From Achromobacter kerstersii (lineage in GTDB: Bacteria; Pseudomonadota; Gammaproteobacteria; Burkholderiales; Burkholderiaceae_B), in contig NZ_CADIJQ010000001.1 of the NCBI RefSeq assembly GCF_902859595.1, forward strand, positions 558,001-622,000: a DNA stretch of 64,000 nt. Reading direction: 5' to 3'. Position 1 is the stretch's first letter. Every line of letters starts with the position of its first letter. Position numbers and translations under genes: made by a program. Below, in pieces: positions 17,664-26,847 of this stretch. Under the pieces are notes generated by a model, which made no database searches, was not told where the DNA came from, and worked only from the letters and a program-made list of their open reading frames with translations.

Positions 17664-18122
17664 TCAGCCTTGGCTGAGCGTGGCGTAGGTGGCGCGGCCG
17701 ATGGCCACCAGCGCACCCTGGTCGTTGTAGAGGTCTACGTCGGCCACGCCGACGCTGCGGCCGTTGCGCCGCACGCGCGCCACGGCCGTCAGGCTGGTGT
17801 TCACGGCAGGGCGCAGATAGTCGACGCGGAAGTTGATGGTCGGCAGCCCTCGGCCCAGCAGCATGCCCACGGCAAAATCGCCCACGGTATCGATCACGGC
17901 GGCCAGCGGGCCGCCATGCCATTGGCCGCTGGCCGCGCCGCGTTCGAACTCGGCGCGCATGGGGGCCAGCACGGTGAGTTCGCCACGGTCGTGATCGACG
18001 GCGGTGACGCTCAAGCCCAGCCAGGCGATGAAGGGGGAACCGTCGAACTTGGCCTGGATGGCTTCAGCGCTAAGCGTCGAATTTTGCGCGGGGCTTTGGA
18101 TTGGGTTTTGCACTGCGCTCAT
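17664..18122 (-). CDS. PaaI-family hotdog thioesterase, 152 aa
   Basis: A hotdog-fold acyl-CoA thioesterase of the PaaI/YigI type. The motif region GQWHGGPLAAVIDTVGDFAVG (abridged GQWHGGPLAAVID) carries the helix-capping Gly and Asp that position the thioester in this family. It ends with VAIGRATYATLSQG, also typical. It would hydrolyse a CoA-ester intermediate of the surrounding pathway. The start overlaps the stop of the oxidoreductase gene by four bases (ATGA), so translation is probably coupled. Confidence 0.85.
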   Translation of the reverse strand: MSAVQNPIQSPAQNSTLSAEAIQAKFDGSPFIAWLGLSVTAVDHDRGELTVLAPMRAEFERGAASGQWHGGPLAAVIDTVGDFAVGMLLGRGLPTINFRVDYLRPAVNTSLTAVARVRRNGRSVGVADVDLYNDQGALVAIGRATYATLSQG

Positions 18123-19132
18123 GACGTCACCAGCACTTTGCCGACGATCTTGCGATCTTCCAGCGAGGCCAGCGCCTCTGCGCCTTGTTCCAGCGGCCAG
18201 CTGCGGTCAATCGGCACATGCAGGCGGCCGTCGCGCACCAGTTCCAGCAGCTCGTAGAGGTCGTCGCGGTCCCAGCCGTTGGAGCCGCGAATCTGCAATT
18301 CGAAGGTCCAGATGTAGCGCAGGTCTTCCTTGGGGTCGAAGCCCGCGGTGGCGCCGCAGGTGAGTAGACGGCCGCCCAGACGCAGGCAGCGCAGCGACTT
18401 CACCCAGGTGTCGCCACCCGTGAAGTTCACCACCACGTCCACGCCGCCCGACTTGCCGCCGCGGCGGCGCGCGGGTTTGCCGAAGCGTTCCTGCACGGCT
18501 TTCAGGAAGTCTTCCTGCGTGTACAGGATGATGTGGTCGGCGCCCAGCGCGCGCAGCGCTTCGCCCTTTTCAGCAGTGCCGGCGCAGGCGATGACTTCCG
18601 CGCCGGCCAGCTTGGCCAGCTGCACCGCGCACACGCCCACGCCGCCGCTTGCGCCCAGGATCAGCACTTTTTCACCGGCCTGGATCTGGCCGATGCGGTT
18701 CATCATGCGCAACGCCGTGCCGTAGGCCACGGGCAGCGCGGCGGCCTGTTCGAAGCTGACTGCATCGGGCAGGCGCAGCAGTTGATGCGCCGGCACGCGG
18801 CAGCGCTCGGCCAGGCCGCCGTGGATGGTTTCACCGACCAGCCCGCCGTTCACCCGGTCAATGGGGTCGACCAGCACGCGGTCGCCCACTTTCCACTCGC
18901 TGACGTTGGCGCCGGTTTCCAGGATTTCACCGGCCACGTCCAGGCCGATGATCACGGGAAAGGGCAGGTTGATGCCGGGCATGCCACGGCGAGTGAACAC
19001 GTCGTGATAGTTCAACGACGACGCGCGCACGCGGATGACAACGTCGTCCGGGCCGGCGACGGGGTTGGGGAATTCGGGTTCGAAGCGGAGCTTGTCGCTG
19101 CCGCCGTGTTCACGCAAAACGATTGCTTTCAT
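18119..19132 (-). CDS. Quinone-oxidoreductase-like medium-chain dehydrogenase, 337 aa
   Basis: A medium-chain dehydrogenase/reductase. An N-terminal GroES-like domain contains SSLNYHDVFTRRG and VIIGLDVAGEI. The Rossmann domain has ASGGVGVCAVQLAK (about residues 145-158). The Cys ligands for structural and catalytic zinc found in true alcohol dehydrogenases are not seen, so a zinc-independent NAD(P)H reductase of the quinone-oxidoreductase type is likelier. The ATG at 19132 (MKAIVLREHGG) is preferred over a TTG three codons upstream. Confidence 0.85.
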   Translation of the reverse strand: MKAIVLREHGGSDKLRFEPEFPNPVAGPDDVVIRVRASSLNYHDVFTRRGMPGINLPFPVIIGLDVAGEILETGANVSEWKVGDRVLVDPIDRVNGGLVGETIHGGLAERCRVPAHQLLRLPDAVSFEQAAALPVAYGTALRMMNRIGQIQAGEKVLILGASGGVGVCAVQLAKLAGAEVIACAGTAEKGEALRALGADHIILYTQEDFLKAVQERFGKPARRRGGKSGGVDVVVNFTGGDTWVKSLRCLRLGGRLLTCGATAGFDPKEDLRYIWTFELQIRGSNGWDRDDLYELLELVRDGRLHVPIDRSWPLEQGAEALASLEDRKIVGKVLVTS

Positions 19133-19170
19133 GACTGCCAATAGATAGTTGGGGATGTGGGAAGGGGGCG

Positions 19171-20280
19171 TTACCAGGCGGCGACGCCGGCGATTGCCTG
19201 CCGGGTGATGGCCAGGCCATGCGCCAGGGCGCTACGGCGCCAGACGCTCGAGACCGGAACAAAGGCGTCGACCAGATCGGCGCGCAGTTGGGCGTCGCGC
19301 GCGGCGTCAGGGGACAGCGGGGCCTTGAAACGCAGCCATTGGTCGAGCCTGAGCGCGGGCCGCATTTGCAGGCCACGCGTGCCGAACTCCACGACGGCGC
19401 CTGCGAGTGCGCGGTCGCCCAAGGCTTGCTGCACGCCACGGAACACCAGCCCCTGGTAATCGGGGCGGGCCAGGCCATGCGGACGCTGGTCACGCACGCG
19501 GTCTGCGCCCCACCATGCGGCGGCTTGCGTTTGTTCGGCGCTGCCTTCGTCGTTAAAGCACAGGAAGAACGGTTCGCCGTATTCGCCGATGCCGGTATGC
19601 CAGTCGATGAAGGCCACGCGTTCACTGGCGGCCAGATGCTGGTCCACGATGCGGCGCAGCGTGCGGTTCGACCACTCGGGGCCATCGCCGCCGTACACCA
19701 GGCCATCGGGGTGGGTGTATTGGCCGCTGGCAGTGACGTTGAACAAGGTGTCAGCGCCATGCGTGTCGCGGAATTGTTCGACGGCGCGTGCGCCGGCTTC
19801 CAGGCTGGCCTCCGTCCACTCGGCCGGGATCAGGTGCGGGTGCAGCGTGGCGTAGTGGGGGTTGGCGGGCTTGGCGCGGGTGTGGTCGATGAAGTTGCGG
19901 TTCAGGTCGACGTTGTTTTCGGTGGTGCGCGTGTCGTAGGCATAGCCATACGGATTCAGCGCGTGTACGAAGACCACGTTCACGTCGTCCGGCAGGGGGG
20001 TGCCACCATCGGCGCGCAGCCAGCCGATCTGAACCGCGGAGCCCGCTGCGCCTTCCAGCCCGTGCGTGCCGCTGATGGCAAGGTGGGTGCGCGGCGCGTC
20101 AGGCCGCCCCAGCACGGCGACGTCTACGCTCAACGGTTGACCGTGCGGGTCCTTCAACGACGGGTGTTCATGGCGCGACAAGGCTGCGCCGCGCTCGGTG
20201 GCAGCGGCTACAAACGCGGCGCGCGCCGCCGCGTAATCGGTGGAAAAACAGTCCCAATAATCGGGCAGGGTCTGGCTCAT
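19171..20280 (-). CDS. DUF2817 M14-like zinc peptidase/deacylase, 369 aa
   Basis: A DUF2817 protein, distantly related to zinc carboxypeptidases (M14) and to aspartoacylase-type deacylases. Candidate zinc ligands are the His and Glu of GTHGLEGAAG and a later His in IDWHTGIGEYG. The signature NNVDLNRNF carries the substrate-binding Asn/Arg typical of the fold. There is no signal peptide, so it is cytoplasmic. The start at 20280 (MSQTLPDY) lies one base after the VOC gene stop. In this operon it could release an acid from a peptide- or amide-linked substrate brought in by the Dpp-type importer; that is inference. Confidence 0.8.
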   Translation of the reverse strand: MSQTLPDYWDCFSTDYAAARAAFVAAATERGAALSRHEHPSLKDPHGQPLSVDVAVLGRPDAPRTHLAISGTHGLEGAAGSAVQIGWLRADGGTPLPDDVNVVFVHALNPYGYAYDTRTTENNVDLNRNFIDHTRAKPANPHYATLHPHLIPAEWTEASLEAGARAVEQFRDTHGADTLFNVTASGQYTHPDGLVYGGDGPEWSNRTLRRIVDQHLAASERVAFIDWHTGIGEYGEPFFLCFNDEGSAEQTQAAAWWGADRVRDQRPHGLARPDYQGLVFRGVQQALGDRALAGAVVEFGTRGLQMRPALRLDQWLRFKAPLSPDAARDAQLRADLVDAFVPVSSVWRRSALAHGLAITRQAIAGVAAW

Positions 20281-20281
20281 C

Positions 20282-21151
20282 TCATGCCTCTTGCACGAAG
20301 ACTTGCAACGCGCCCGCAGCGTCTTGCGGCGCCACGACCAGTTCACCCTGTTCATTGGCGCGGTAGTTCACCTGGTTGGCGTCAAACAGCGCGCGGGTCT
20401 TGGCCAGGTCACGCACGCCAATCACAGAACCGGCAAACCAGCCGCCCTGGGACGCCGCTGGCAAGCCGGCTGGCACGCGGACGCGCGGGTAGCGTTGTTC
20501 GAAGGCGGCGGGGCGCAGGAAGTTGATGCGCAGGCTGCCCCGGCGAACTTGCAGGCCGCCGTCAGGCAGGTCGCTGATGGCGATGGGACCGAACACGCGC
20601 GCGTAGCCGGCGCGCAGCGATGCGGGGTCGGGGTGCACGGCGACTAGCGCTTCGATGCGGCGCGCGCCGTTGGCGTGGTCTTGCCATTCCGGGCGGTAGA
20701 CCAGGTGGCGCGTCAGGTGGCCGCAGGTGAAGAAGTCGGGCACGCCCAAGAGGCCATTGGGAAAGTTCGTGTTGTTCCAGGCGGCGTCTTCGCTGCCGTC
20801 GGGCAAATGCACCGGGCGGCCGCCGCGCAAAGGCGGTTCTGCGTCGATGCCCAGCCGCGCCAGTTCCGCGTGCACGGCGGTGCTGTCGGTGGTTTGCAGG
20901 GCCGTGGAGACGGGGCCTTCGTAGGCGTCGTCATAGCCGCCAAAGCGCGAATCGGCCTTCAGTTCTTCCGGGAAAAACAGCAGTTCCAGGTAGTTCGCAT
21001 CCAGGATGATGGTCTGGTTGCGCGTGCCGCGATGGTGCCGGCCTTGCGGCGCCAGACTGAAGCCCAGCTTCACATAGCGGTCGGTCGCGGCCTGCAGGTC
21101 GTTGACCCGGATGATGTAGTGGTCAAGGCCGGTGACTGAGGGTAGGGACAT
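20282..21151 (-). CDS. VOC-superfamily (glyoxalase-like) protein, 289 aa
   Basis: It opens VTGLDHYIIRVNDLQAATDRY, the first beta-alpha-beta module of the vicinal-oxygen-chelate fold with its metal-binding His. A second half-module occurs around SVIGVRDLAKTRALFDANQVN. Members with this layout include lactoylglutathione lyase-like and extradiol dioxygenase-like proteins, so the reaction cannot be assigned. It appears to be the first gene of the long minus-strand operon running to about 11.7 kb. Some 290 bp upstream are free for a promoter. Confidence 0.8.
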   Translation of the reverse strand: MSLPSVTGLDHYIIRVNDLQAATDRYVKLGFSLAPQGRHHRGTRNQTIILDANYLELLFFPEELKADSRFGGYDDAYEGPVSTALQTTDSTAVHAELARLGIDAEPPLRGGRPVHLPDGSEDAAWNNTNFPNGLLGVPDFFTCGHLTRHLVYRPEWQDHANGARRIEALVAVHPDPASLRAGYARVFGPIAISDLPDGGLQVRRGSLRINFLRPAAFEQRYPRVRVPAGLPAASQGGWFAGSVIGVRDLAKTRALFDANQVNYRANEQGELVVAPQDAAGALQVFVQEA

Positions 21152-21351
21152 CGGAACTCCAGATTGCGCTTTGGGAAAAGTGCAGTCTGGAGGAAGCGGC
21201 GGCGCGCTTGAACGATTGAATCCGCATGTCGATATCTGTTTTGTGATGGCGGATCACGGCGGCGCTGGCGGAATAACGTAATGACTCATGCCGGTTTCAG
21301 GGGGGATGCCAGGCGCCGTTCATGGTTTGGGTTCTATTGCGTGCGCCCATG

Positions 21352-21378
21352 AAAAATGCCGCCCAACGCGGGCGGCAT
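21352..21378 (-). terminator. Rho-independent terminator of the aap operon
   Basis: A perfect 9-bp stem (ATGCCGCCC / GGGCGGCAT, loop AACGC) is followed on the minus strand by five T residues. It lies about 60 bp beyond the aapP stop and so closes the amino-acid transporter operon. Confidence 0.85.
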
Positions 21379-21437
21379 GAAGGGGGCGACATGATGGGGG
21401 CGGCATGGATAGCCGTTTATGGTTTACGCCATCAACA

Positions 21438-22178
21438 TCAATGCAGGATCTGGCTCAGGAACAGTTTCGTCCGTTCGTTCTGCGGGTTATCAAAGAACGC
21501 GTCCGGGTTGTTCTGTTCGATGATTTCGCCGCGGTCCATGAAGATCACACGGTTGGCGACCTTGCGCGCAAAGCCCATTTCGTGGGTCACGCAGATCATC
21601 GTCATGCCGCTTTCCTGAGCCAGCGTCACCATCACGTCCAGCACTTCCTTGACCATTTCCGGGTCTAGCGCAGATGTGGGTTCATCAAACAACATGACCT
21701 TCGGGTTCATGCACAACGACCGCGCAATCGCCACGCGTTGTTGCTGGCCGCCCGACAACTGGCCGGGGAATTTCTTGGCCTGATCGGGAATGCGCACGCG
21801 TTCCAGGTACTTCATTGCCGTGGCTTCGGCCTGTGCGCGCGGCTGCTTCAGCACCCACATGGGGCCCAGCGTCAGGTTTTCCAGCACGGTCAGGTGCGGG
21901 AACAGGTTGAAGTGCTGGAACACCATGCCCACTTCGCGGCGGATGGTCTCAATGTGTTTGAGATCGTTCGTCAGCTCGGTGCCGTCAACGATGATCTGGC
22001 CTTGCTGGTGCTCTTCAAGACGGTTGATGCAGCGAATCATCGTGGACTTGCCTGAGCCCGATGGGCCGCACACCACGATGCGTTCGCCAGGCGCCACGTC
22101 CAGGTTGATGTTGCGCAACACGTGGAACTGGCCGTACCACTTGTTCACGCCCTGCAATCGAATAATGGAATCCGACAT
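21438..22178 (-). CDS. aapP: General amino-acid ABC transporter ATP-binding protein (AapP/GlnQ-like), 246 aa
   Basis: The polar amino-acid importer ATPase. Walker [10 protein letters not shown], the Q-loop with [19 protein letters not shown] (partly cited), signature [13 protein letters not shown], Walker [13 protein letters not shown] and switch His in VTHEMGFA are all present and intact. The length is typical. It is the last gene of the aapJ-aminotransferase-aapQ-aapM-aapP run, 42 bp after the AapM permease, and a clear terminator follows. Confidence 0.95.
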   Translation of the reverse strand: MSDSIIRLQGVNKWYGQFHVLRNINLDVAPGERIVVCGPSGSGKSTMIRCINRLEEHQQGQIIVDGTELTNDLKHIETIRREVGMVFQHFNLFPHLTVLENLTLGPMWVLKQPRAQAEATAMKYLERVRIPDQAKKFPGQLSGGQQQRVAIARSLCMNPKVMLFDEPTSALDPEMVKEVLDVMVTLAQESGMTMICVTHEMGFARKVANRVIFMDRGEIIEQNNPDAFFDNPQNERTKLFLSQILH

Positions 22179-22220
22179 GCTTGGTCTCCGTAAGGTTTAC
22201 CGGGGGGGATCGCCGCGCAA

Positions 22221-23324
22221 TCAGCGCGCGTGCCCGGTGGCCAGACGCTTTTCAAGCGCTTGGCTGTATTTGGACATGGAATAGCAAAAGACGAAGTAGA
22301 TCAGCGAGATGAAGAGATAGGCCTCCACCCCGAAACCCCGCCATGCCGCGTCGGACAAGGCCGCCTTGGCTGCCAGCGTCAGGTCGAAAATACCGATGAT
22401 CACCACCAGCGACGTGTCCTTGAACAGGCTGATGAAAATACCCACCAGCGGCGGAATCACGATCTTCAGCGCTTGCGGCAGGATGATCTTGCGCATCTGC
22501 TGCCAGTAGTTCAGCCCGAGCGAATCGGCGCCTTCGTACTGGCCTTTCGGAATGGCCTGCAGGCCGCCGCGTACCGTTTCCGCGATATAGGCCGCGGCGA
22601 ACAGGATGATGGCGATCTGCGCGCGCAGCAGCTTGTCGATGGTGAAACCTTCGGGCAAGAACAGCGGCAGCATCACCGACGACATGAACAGCAGGCTGAT
22701 CAGCGGCACGCCACGAATCAGCTCGATGTACACGACGCACAGCGCCTTGATGGCCGGCATCTTCGAACGCCGGCCCAGCGCCAGCATCACGCCGATCGGG
22801 AACGCAAAGGCGATGCCGAACGTGGCCAGAATCAGCGTCAACGGCAGGCCGCCCCAGCGCGAGTTCTCGACATACGTCAGGCCGAACACGCCGCCCCACA
22901 TCAAGAGCGCAACAGCCGTCAGGCCGCCCGTCCAGATGAGCGCCAGCTTGCCATTCCAGAAGCGCCGCATGCCGCTGCACGCGATGACGGCGACGAGGAT
23001 CAGCGTGGCGATCAGCGGACGCCACTGTTCATCAAACGGATAAGTGCCGAACAGAATCAGCCGATGTTTCTCGACGATGAACGCCCAGCAGGCGCCGCCA
23101 ACGGAGGCCCGGCATTCCATGGCGTTGGTGGCGGTGAAGTTGGCCTTCAGGAAGGCCCATTCCACCAGCGCCGGCAACGACATCAGCAGGAACCACGCCA
23201 GCAGCACCGTGATCAGGATGTTCAGCGGCGACGAAAACAGACGGGACCGTATCCAGGCCCAGGCGCCGACCTGGGTGCTGGGCGGGGGCAGGGGGTCGGC
23301 GAAGGAGTGCGTAGTGCTGCTCAT
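22221..23324 (-). CDS. aapM: Amino-acid ABC permease (AapM-like), 367 aa
   Basis: A long HisM/GlnP-type permease with an extended N-terminal part. Helices near ILITVLLAWFLLMSLPALVEW (start cited) and a Cys-containing periplasmic loop (MECRASVGGACW) are characteristic of AapM/BztC. The C-terminal half holds the amino-acid permease core with YIELIRGVPLISLL and the EAA loop EGADSLGLNYWQQMRKIILPQ. It pairs with AapQ; its start lies one base after the AapQ stop. Confidence 0.93.
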   Translation of the reverse strand: MSSTTHSFADPLPPPSTQVGAWAWIRSRLFSSPLNILITVLLAWFLLMSLPALVEWAFLKANFTATNAMECRASVGGACWAFIVEKHRLILFGTYPFDEQWRPLIATLILVAVIACSGMRRFWNGKLALIWTGGLTAVALLMWGGVFGLTYVENSRWGGLPLTLILATFGIAFAFPIGVMLALGRRSKMPAIKALCVVYIELIRGVPLISLLFMSSVMLPLFLPEGFTIDKLLRAQIAIILFAAAYIAETVRGGLQAIPKGQYEGADSLGLNYWQQMRKIILPQALKIVIPPLVGIFISLFKDTSLVVIIGIFDLTLAAKAALSDAAWRGFGVEAYLFISLIYFVFCYSMSKYSQALEKRLATGHAR

Positions 23325-23325
23325 A

Positions 23326-24516
23326 TCAACGCTCCACCAGCGCGATGCGCTTGTTGTACCAATTCATGAAGATCGAGATCGACAGGCTGACCGTCAGGTA
23401 CGCGCCCATGATGATGAGGATGCCCTCGATGGCCTGGCCGGTCTGGTTTAGCGTGGTGTTCACCACCGAGACGATGTCCGGATAGCCAATGGCGACGGCC
23501 AGCGAACTGTTCTTCAACAGGTTCAGGTATTGGCTGGTCATCGGCGGGATGATCACGCGCAAGGCTTGCGGCAGCACGACCAGACGCAACACTTTGGCGC
23601 GCGGCAGGCCCAGCGAGCCGGCGGCTTCCCATTGGCCGTTGTTCACCGCCTGGATGCCGGATCGCACCACTTCGGCGATGAACGCCGAGGTGTAGACGGT
23701 CAAGCCCAGGAACAGGGCGACGAACTCCGGCGTCAGCGTCAGGCCGCCAACGAAGTTGAAGCCCTTGAGCGCCGGCATGTCCAGCGTCAGCGATGCGCCG
23801 CTGGCCAGCCAGCCCAGCACGGGCAACGCCAGCAGCAAGCCGATGGCTGCGCGGCCCAGCGGGAACACACGGCCCGTGGCTTCCTGGCGCTTCGCGCCCC
23901 AATGGCCCAGGAACAGGATGGCGACAATGGCCAGCGCCAGTCCGCCCAGCACCCAGTCCAGCGATGCACCTTCCAGCCCAGGCACTTTCAGGCCCCGGTT
24001 GGAAATGAACACGCCCGGCAGCGGGTTGTGCGCCTGGCGCGGCCCCGGCATGTTTTCGGTGATCAGCGCATACCAGAAGAACAGTTGCAGCAAGAGCGGC
24101 ACGTTGCGCATCACTTCGACATACACCGAGGTGATCTTCTTCACGAGCCAATTCTTCGACAGCCGTCCGACGCCAATGAAGACGCCCAGAATAGTGGCGG
24201 CGACCAGCGCAAGCAGGCCCACGCGCAGCGTGTTCAGCACGCCCACGAAGATGGCGCGGCCATAGGTGTCGGCCGGGCCATAGGCGATGACGGACTCACC
24301 AATGGCGAAGCCCGCTTCGCGGTTCAGAAAGCCGAAGCCCGTGGCGATGTTGCGCATCGACAGGTTGTGCAGCGTGTTGTGCACCAGGAACCAGACGCCC
24401 GCCCCGACGAGGGTCAGGGCCAGCACCTGGTAGACCAGCGCACGCGTGGCCGGGTCATTCCAGGACACCCGGTGCGGTGGCCTTGCCACCGGGGATTGCG
24501 CGGTGTGCTTGGCCAC
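23326..24516 (-). CDS. aapQ: Amino-acid ABC permease (AapQ-like), 396 aa
   Basis: An AapQ/BztB-type permease. It has the N-terminal NLSMRNIATGFGFLNREAGF periplasmic segment characteristic of the subgroup, VYVEVMRNVPLLLQLFFWY with the conserved RNVPLLLQ, and an EAA loop around EAAGSLGLPRAKVLRLVVLPQ. There are about eight helices. It directly follows the aminotransferase gene (3-bp gap), and AapM follows with a one-base gap. Confidence 0.93.
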   Translation of the reverse strand: MAKHTAQSPVARPPHRVSWNDPATRALVYQVLALTLVGAGVWFLVHNTLHNLSMRNIATGFGFLNREAGFAIGESVIAYGPADTYGRAIFVGVLNTLRVGLLALVAATILGVFIGVGRLSKNWLVKKITSVYVEVMRNVPLLLQLFFWYALITENMPGPRQAHNPLPGVFISNRGLKVPGLEGASLDWVLGGLALAIVAILFLGHWGAKRQEATGRVFPLGRAAIGLLLALPVLGWLASGASLTLDMPALKGFNFVGGLTLTPEFVALFLGLTVYTSAFIAEVVRSGIQAVNNGQWEAAGSLGLPRAKVLRLVVLPQALRVIIPPMTSQYLNLLKNSSLAVAIGYPDIVSVVNTTLNQTGQAIEGILIIMGAYLTVSLSISIFMNWYNKRIALVER

Positions 24517-24519
24517 GGC

Positions 24520-25728
24520 TTAGTCCGCCATCAAGACTTTGACGGCCGCTTCCAGGCGGTCCATGCCTTGTTCGATGACTTCGGTGGACGTCGCGAACGA
24601 GAAGCGCACATAGGGCGACAAGCCATAAGAACCGCCGTCGATCACCGCCACGCCGGCTTCACGCAGGAAGAACAGGCTGACGTCCAGGTCGGTCTTCAGC
24701 TCGCCTGCCGGGCCGGTGCGTCCGATCAGGCCTTGCACGTTGGCGTACACGTAGAACGCGCCGTCGGGCATCGCGCACGAGATACCGGGAATGGCGTTCA
24801 AGCGGCGCACGATCAGGTCGCGGCGGGCCTTGAAGATGTCGACCATCTTCGTCACGCTGGACTGGTCGCCTTCCAGGGCGGCCTGCGCGGCCACTTGCGA
24901 AATCGCACTGGGGCAAGACGTGCTTTGCGACATGACCGTGCTCATCGCCTTGATCAAGTCCGCCGGACCCGCGCCGTAGCCCACGCGCCAGCCGGTCATG
25001 GCGTACGACTTCGACATGCCATTGACAATCAGCGTGCGCGGAATCAGCTGCGGTTCCACTTGCACGGGCGAGGCATGCGCCTGGCCGCTGTAGCAGAAGG
25101 GCGCGTAGATTTCGTCGCTAAGAATCCAGACTTGCGGATGGCGCAGCAGCACATCGGTCAGCGCGCGCAGCTCGGCCGCGCTGTAGACGGCGCCGCTGGG
25201 GTTGCTGGGGGAATTCAGAATCAGCCAGCGGGTGCGCGGCGTGATCGCGGCTTCCAGCGTGGCGGCGTTCAGCTTGAAGCCTTGCGACTCGGGGCCGGTC
25301 ACCACAACAGGCTTGGCGTCGTTCAACAGCACCATGTCGGGGTACGACACCCAGTACGGCGCGCAGACGATGACTTCGTCGCCCGGTTCCAGGCTGGCGG
25401 TCAGCGCCGCGCCGATGATCTGCTTGGCGCCCGCGCCCACGGTGATCTGGTCCATGCCGTAAGACACGCCCAGGCCCAGCTCCAGGCTGTTGGCGATGGC
25501 GCGGCGCAAGCCCACCGTGCCGTTTGGGCTGGTGTAGCGGATGTCGCCGCTGGCGATGGCTTCCTGGCCGGCGCGCGCAATGTGGGCGGGCGTGGCCATG
25601 TCCGGTTCACCAAGCGTGAAGTCGGCGATTTCGCGGCCCTGGCGGCGCAGTTCGTCGACGACGATCTTGGCGGCCATGCTGGGCGAAGGTTTGATCTGTT
25701 TCAGGCGGGCGTTGACGATGCTGTTCAT
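24520..25728 (-). CDS. PLP-dependent class I aminotransferase (AspB-like), 402 aa
   Basis: A fold-type I aminotransferase of the aspartate/aromatic (1A) group. DFTLGEPDM opens the core, NSPSNPSGAVYS binds substrate and cofactor, ILSDEIYAPF holds the Asp that contacts the pyridine nitrogen, and the Schiff-base Lys is in GMSKSYAMTGWRVGY. The length is normal. The start MNSIVNAR at 25728 is preferred because upstream sequence is unconserved. It lies inside the aap transporter operon between the binding-protein and permease genes, so it may deaminate an imported amino acid. Confidence 0.9.
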   Translation of the reverse strand: MNSIVNARLKQIKPSPSMAAKIVVDELRRQGREIADFTLGEPDMATPAHIARAGQEAIASGDIRYTSPNGTVGLRRAIANSLELGLGVSYGMDQITVGAGAKQIIGAALTASLEPGDEVIVCAPYWVSYPDMVLLNDAKPVVVTGPESQGFKLNAATLEAAITPRTRWLILNSPSNPSGAVYSAAELRALTDVLLRHPQVWILSDEIYAPFCYSGQAHASPVQVEPQLIPRTLIVNGMSKSYAMTGWRVGYGAGPADLIKAMSTVMSQSTSCPSAISQVAAQAALEGDQSSVTKMVDIFKARRDLIVRRLNAIPGISCAMPDGAFYVYANVQGLIGRTGPAGELKTDLDVSLFFLREAGVAVIDGGSYGLSPYVRFSFATSTEVIEQGMDRLEAAVKVLMAD

Positions 25729-25830
25729 GGTTACAACGTAAAGAGGCAAAGACAGGCCGCGCGTTGCGGCCGGAAATGCGGGTAAAGAGAAAAGCGGCTT
25801 CGCCTGAAAGACGAAGCCGCGCATTAACAC

Positions 25831-26847
25831 TTAGCGGACGGGCCAGCCGTACATCAGGCCGCCTTGGGTCCATTGCTTGTTCAGGCCGCGTTCCAGCTTC
25901 AGCGGGCTGTCCTTGCCCATGGCGCGGTCATAGCTTTCGCCGTAGTTACCAACCTGCTTGATGATGTTGTAGGCCCACTTGTCGTGCAGGCCCAGGTTCT
26001 TGCCCATGCCCGGCGTCACGCCCAGAATGCGCTGCACGTTGGGGTTGGTGCTCTTCAGCATTTCATCCACGTTCTTTGACGTGATGCCGTATTCCTCGGC
26101 TTCCAGCATGGCGTTCAGCGACCAGCGCACCACGTTGAACCACTGCTCGTCGCCTTGGCGGACCATCGGGCCCAAGGGTTCCTTGGACAGGTTTTCCGTC
26201 AGGATTTCCCAGTCTTCCGGCTTGGCCAGGCGCGTGCGCATGTTGGCGGCGGTGTTGGACTTGTCGTTGGTGTAGGCGTCGCAGCGGCCCGATTCCAGCA
26301 GGCGGAAGTTCTCGTCGTAGTTTTCAACCAGCACCGGCTTGAACGTCAGGCCACGGCTGCGGAAGTAGTCGGCCAGGTTCAGTTCGGTGGTGGTGCCCGG
26401 CTGCACGCAGATGGTGGCGCCGTCCAGTTCCTTCACGCTCTTCACGTTCATCGACTTCTTGACGATCAGGCCTTGCGCGTCATAGAAGTTCACGCCCACG
26501 CCGATCAAGCCCAGCGTGGTGTCGCGGGTCAGCGTCTGCGTGGTGTTGCGCGACAGCATGTCGATTTCACCCGATTGCAGCGCGGTGAACTTGGCTTGCG
26601 CGGTCAGCACGTTGCCCTTGACCTTGGACGCGTCGCCAAACATGGCGGCGGCGACGGCGCGGCACATGTCCACGTCCAGCCCGGTCCATTCGCCCTTGCT
26701 GTCCAACACCGAGAAGCCGGGAATGCCGGCAAAGCCGCACTGCAAGAAGCCTTTTTTCTTGACGGCGTCGAACGTCACGCCGGCTTGCGCGCCAGAGGCG
26801 ACGCACAGCAAAGTCGCCGCAACGGCGGTGGTCAAAAACTTACGCAT
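25831..26847 (-). CDS. aapJ: General amino-acid periplasmic binding protein (AapJ-like), 338 aa
   Basis: The periplasmic receptor of the Aap system. The signal peptide MRKFLTTAVAATLLCVASGAQA precedes GVTFDAVKKKGFLQCGFAGIPGFS (start cited). The conserved GLDVDMCRAVAAAMFGD and later GATICVQPGTTTELNLADYF (partly cited) are hallmarks of the AapJ/BztA group, which binds a broad range of L-amino acids. AGGAG lies about 9 bases before the ATG. It is the first gene of the operon, with a long upstream region. Confidence 0.93.
   Translation of the reverse strand: MRKFLTTAVAATLLCVASGAQAGVTFDAVKKKGFLQCGFAGIPGFSVLDSKGEWTGLDVDMCRAVAAAMFGDASKVKGNVLTAQAKFTALQSGEIDMLSRNTTQTLTRDTTLGLIGVGVNFYDAQGLIVKKSMNVKSVKELDGATICVQPGTTTELNLADYFRSRGLTFKPVLVENYDENFRLLESGRCDAYTNDKSNTAANMRTRLAKPEDWEILTENLSKEPLGPMVRQGDEQWFNVVRWSLNAMLEAEEYGITSKNVDEMLKSTNPNVQRILGVTPGMGKNLGLHDKWAYNIIKQVGNYGESYDRAMGKDSPLKLERGLNKQWTQGGLMYGWPVR

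Noticed and set aside
23530-25785. 751-codon open frame on the plus strand
   Set aside because: It runs antisense to aapQ and the aminotransferase gene, both with intact motifs. Composition is that of a shadow frame.
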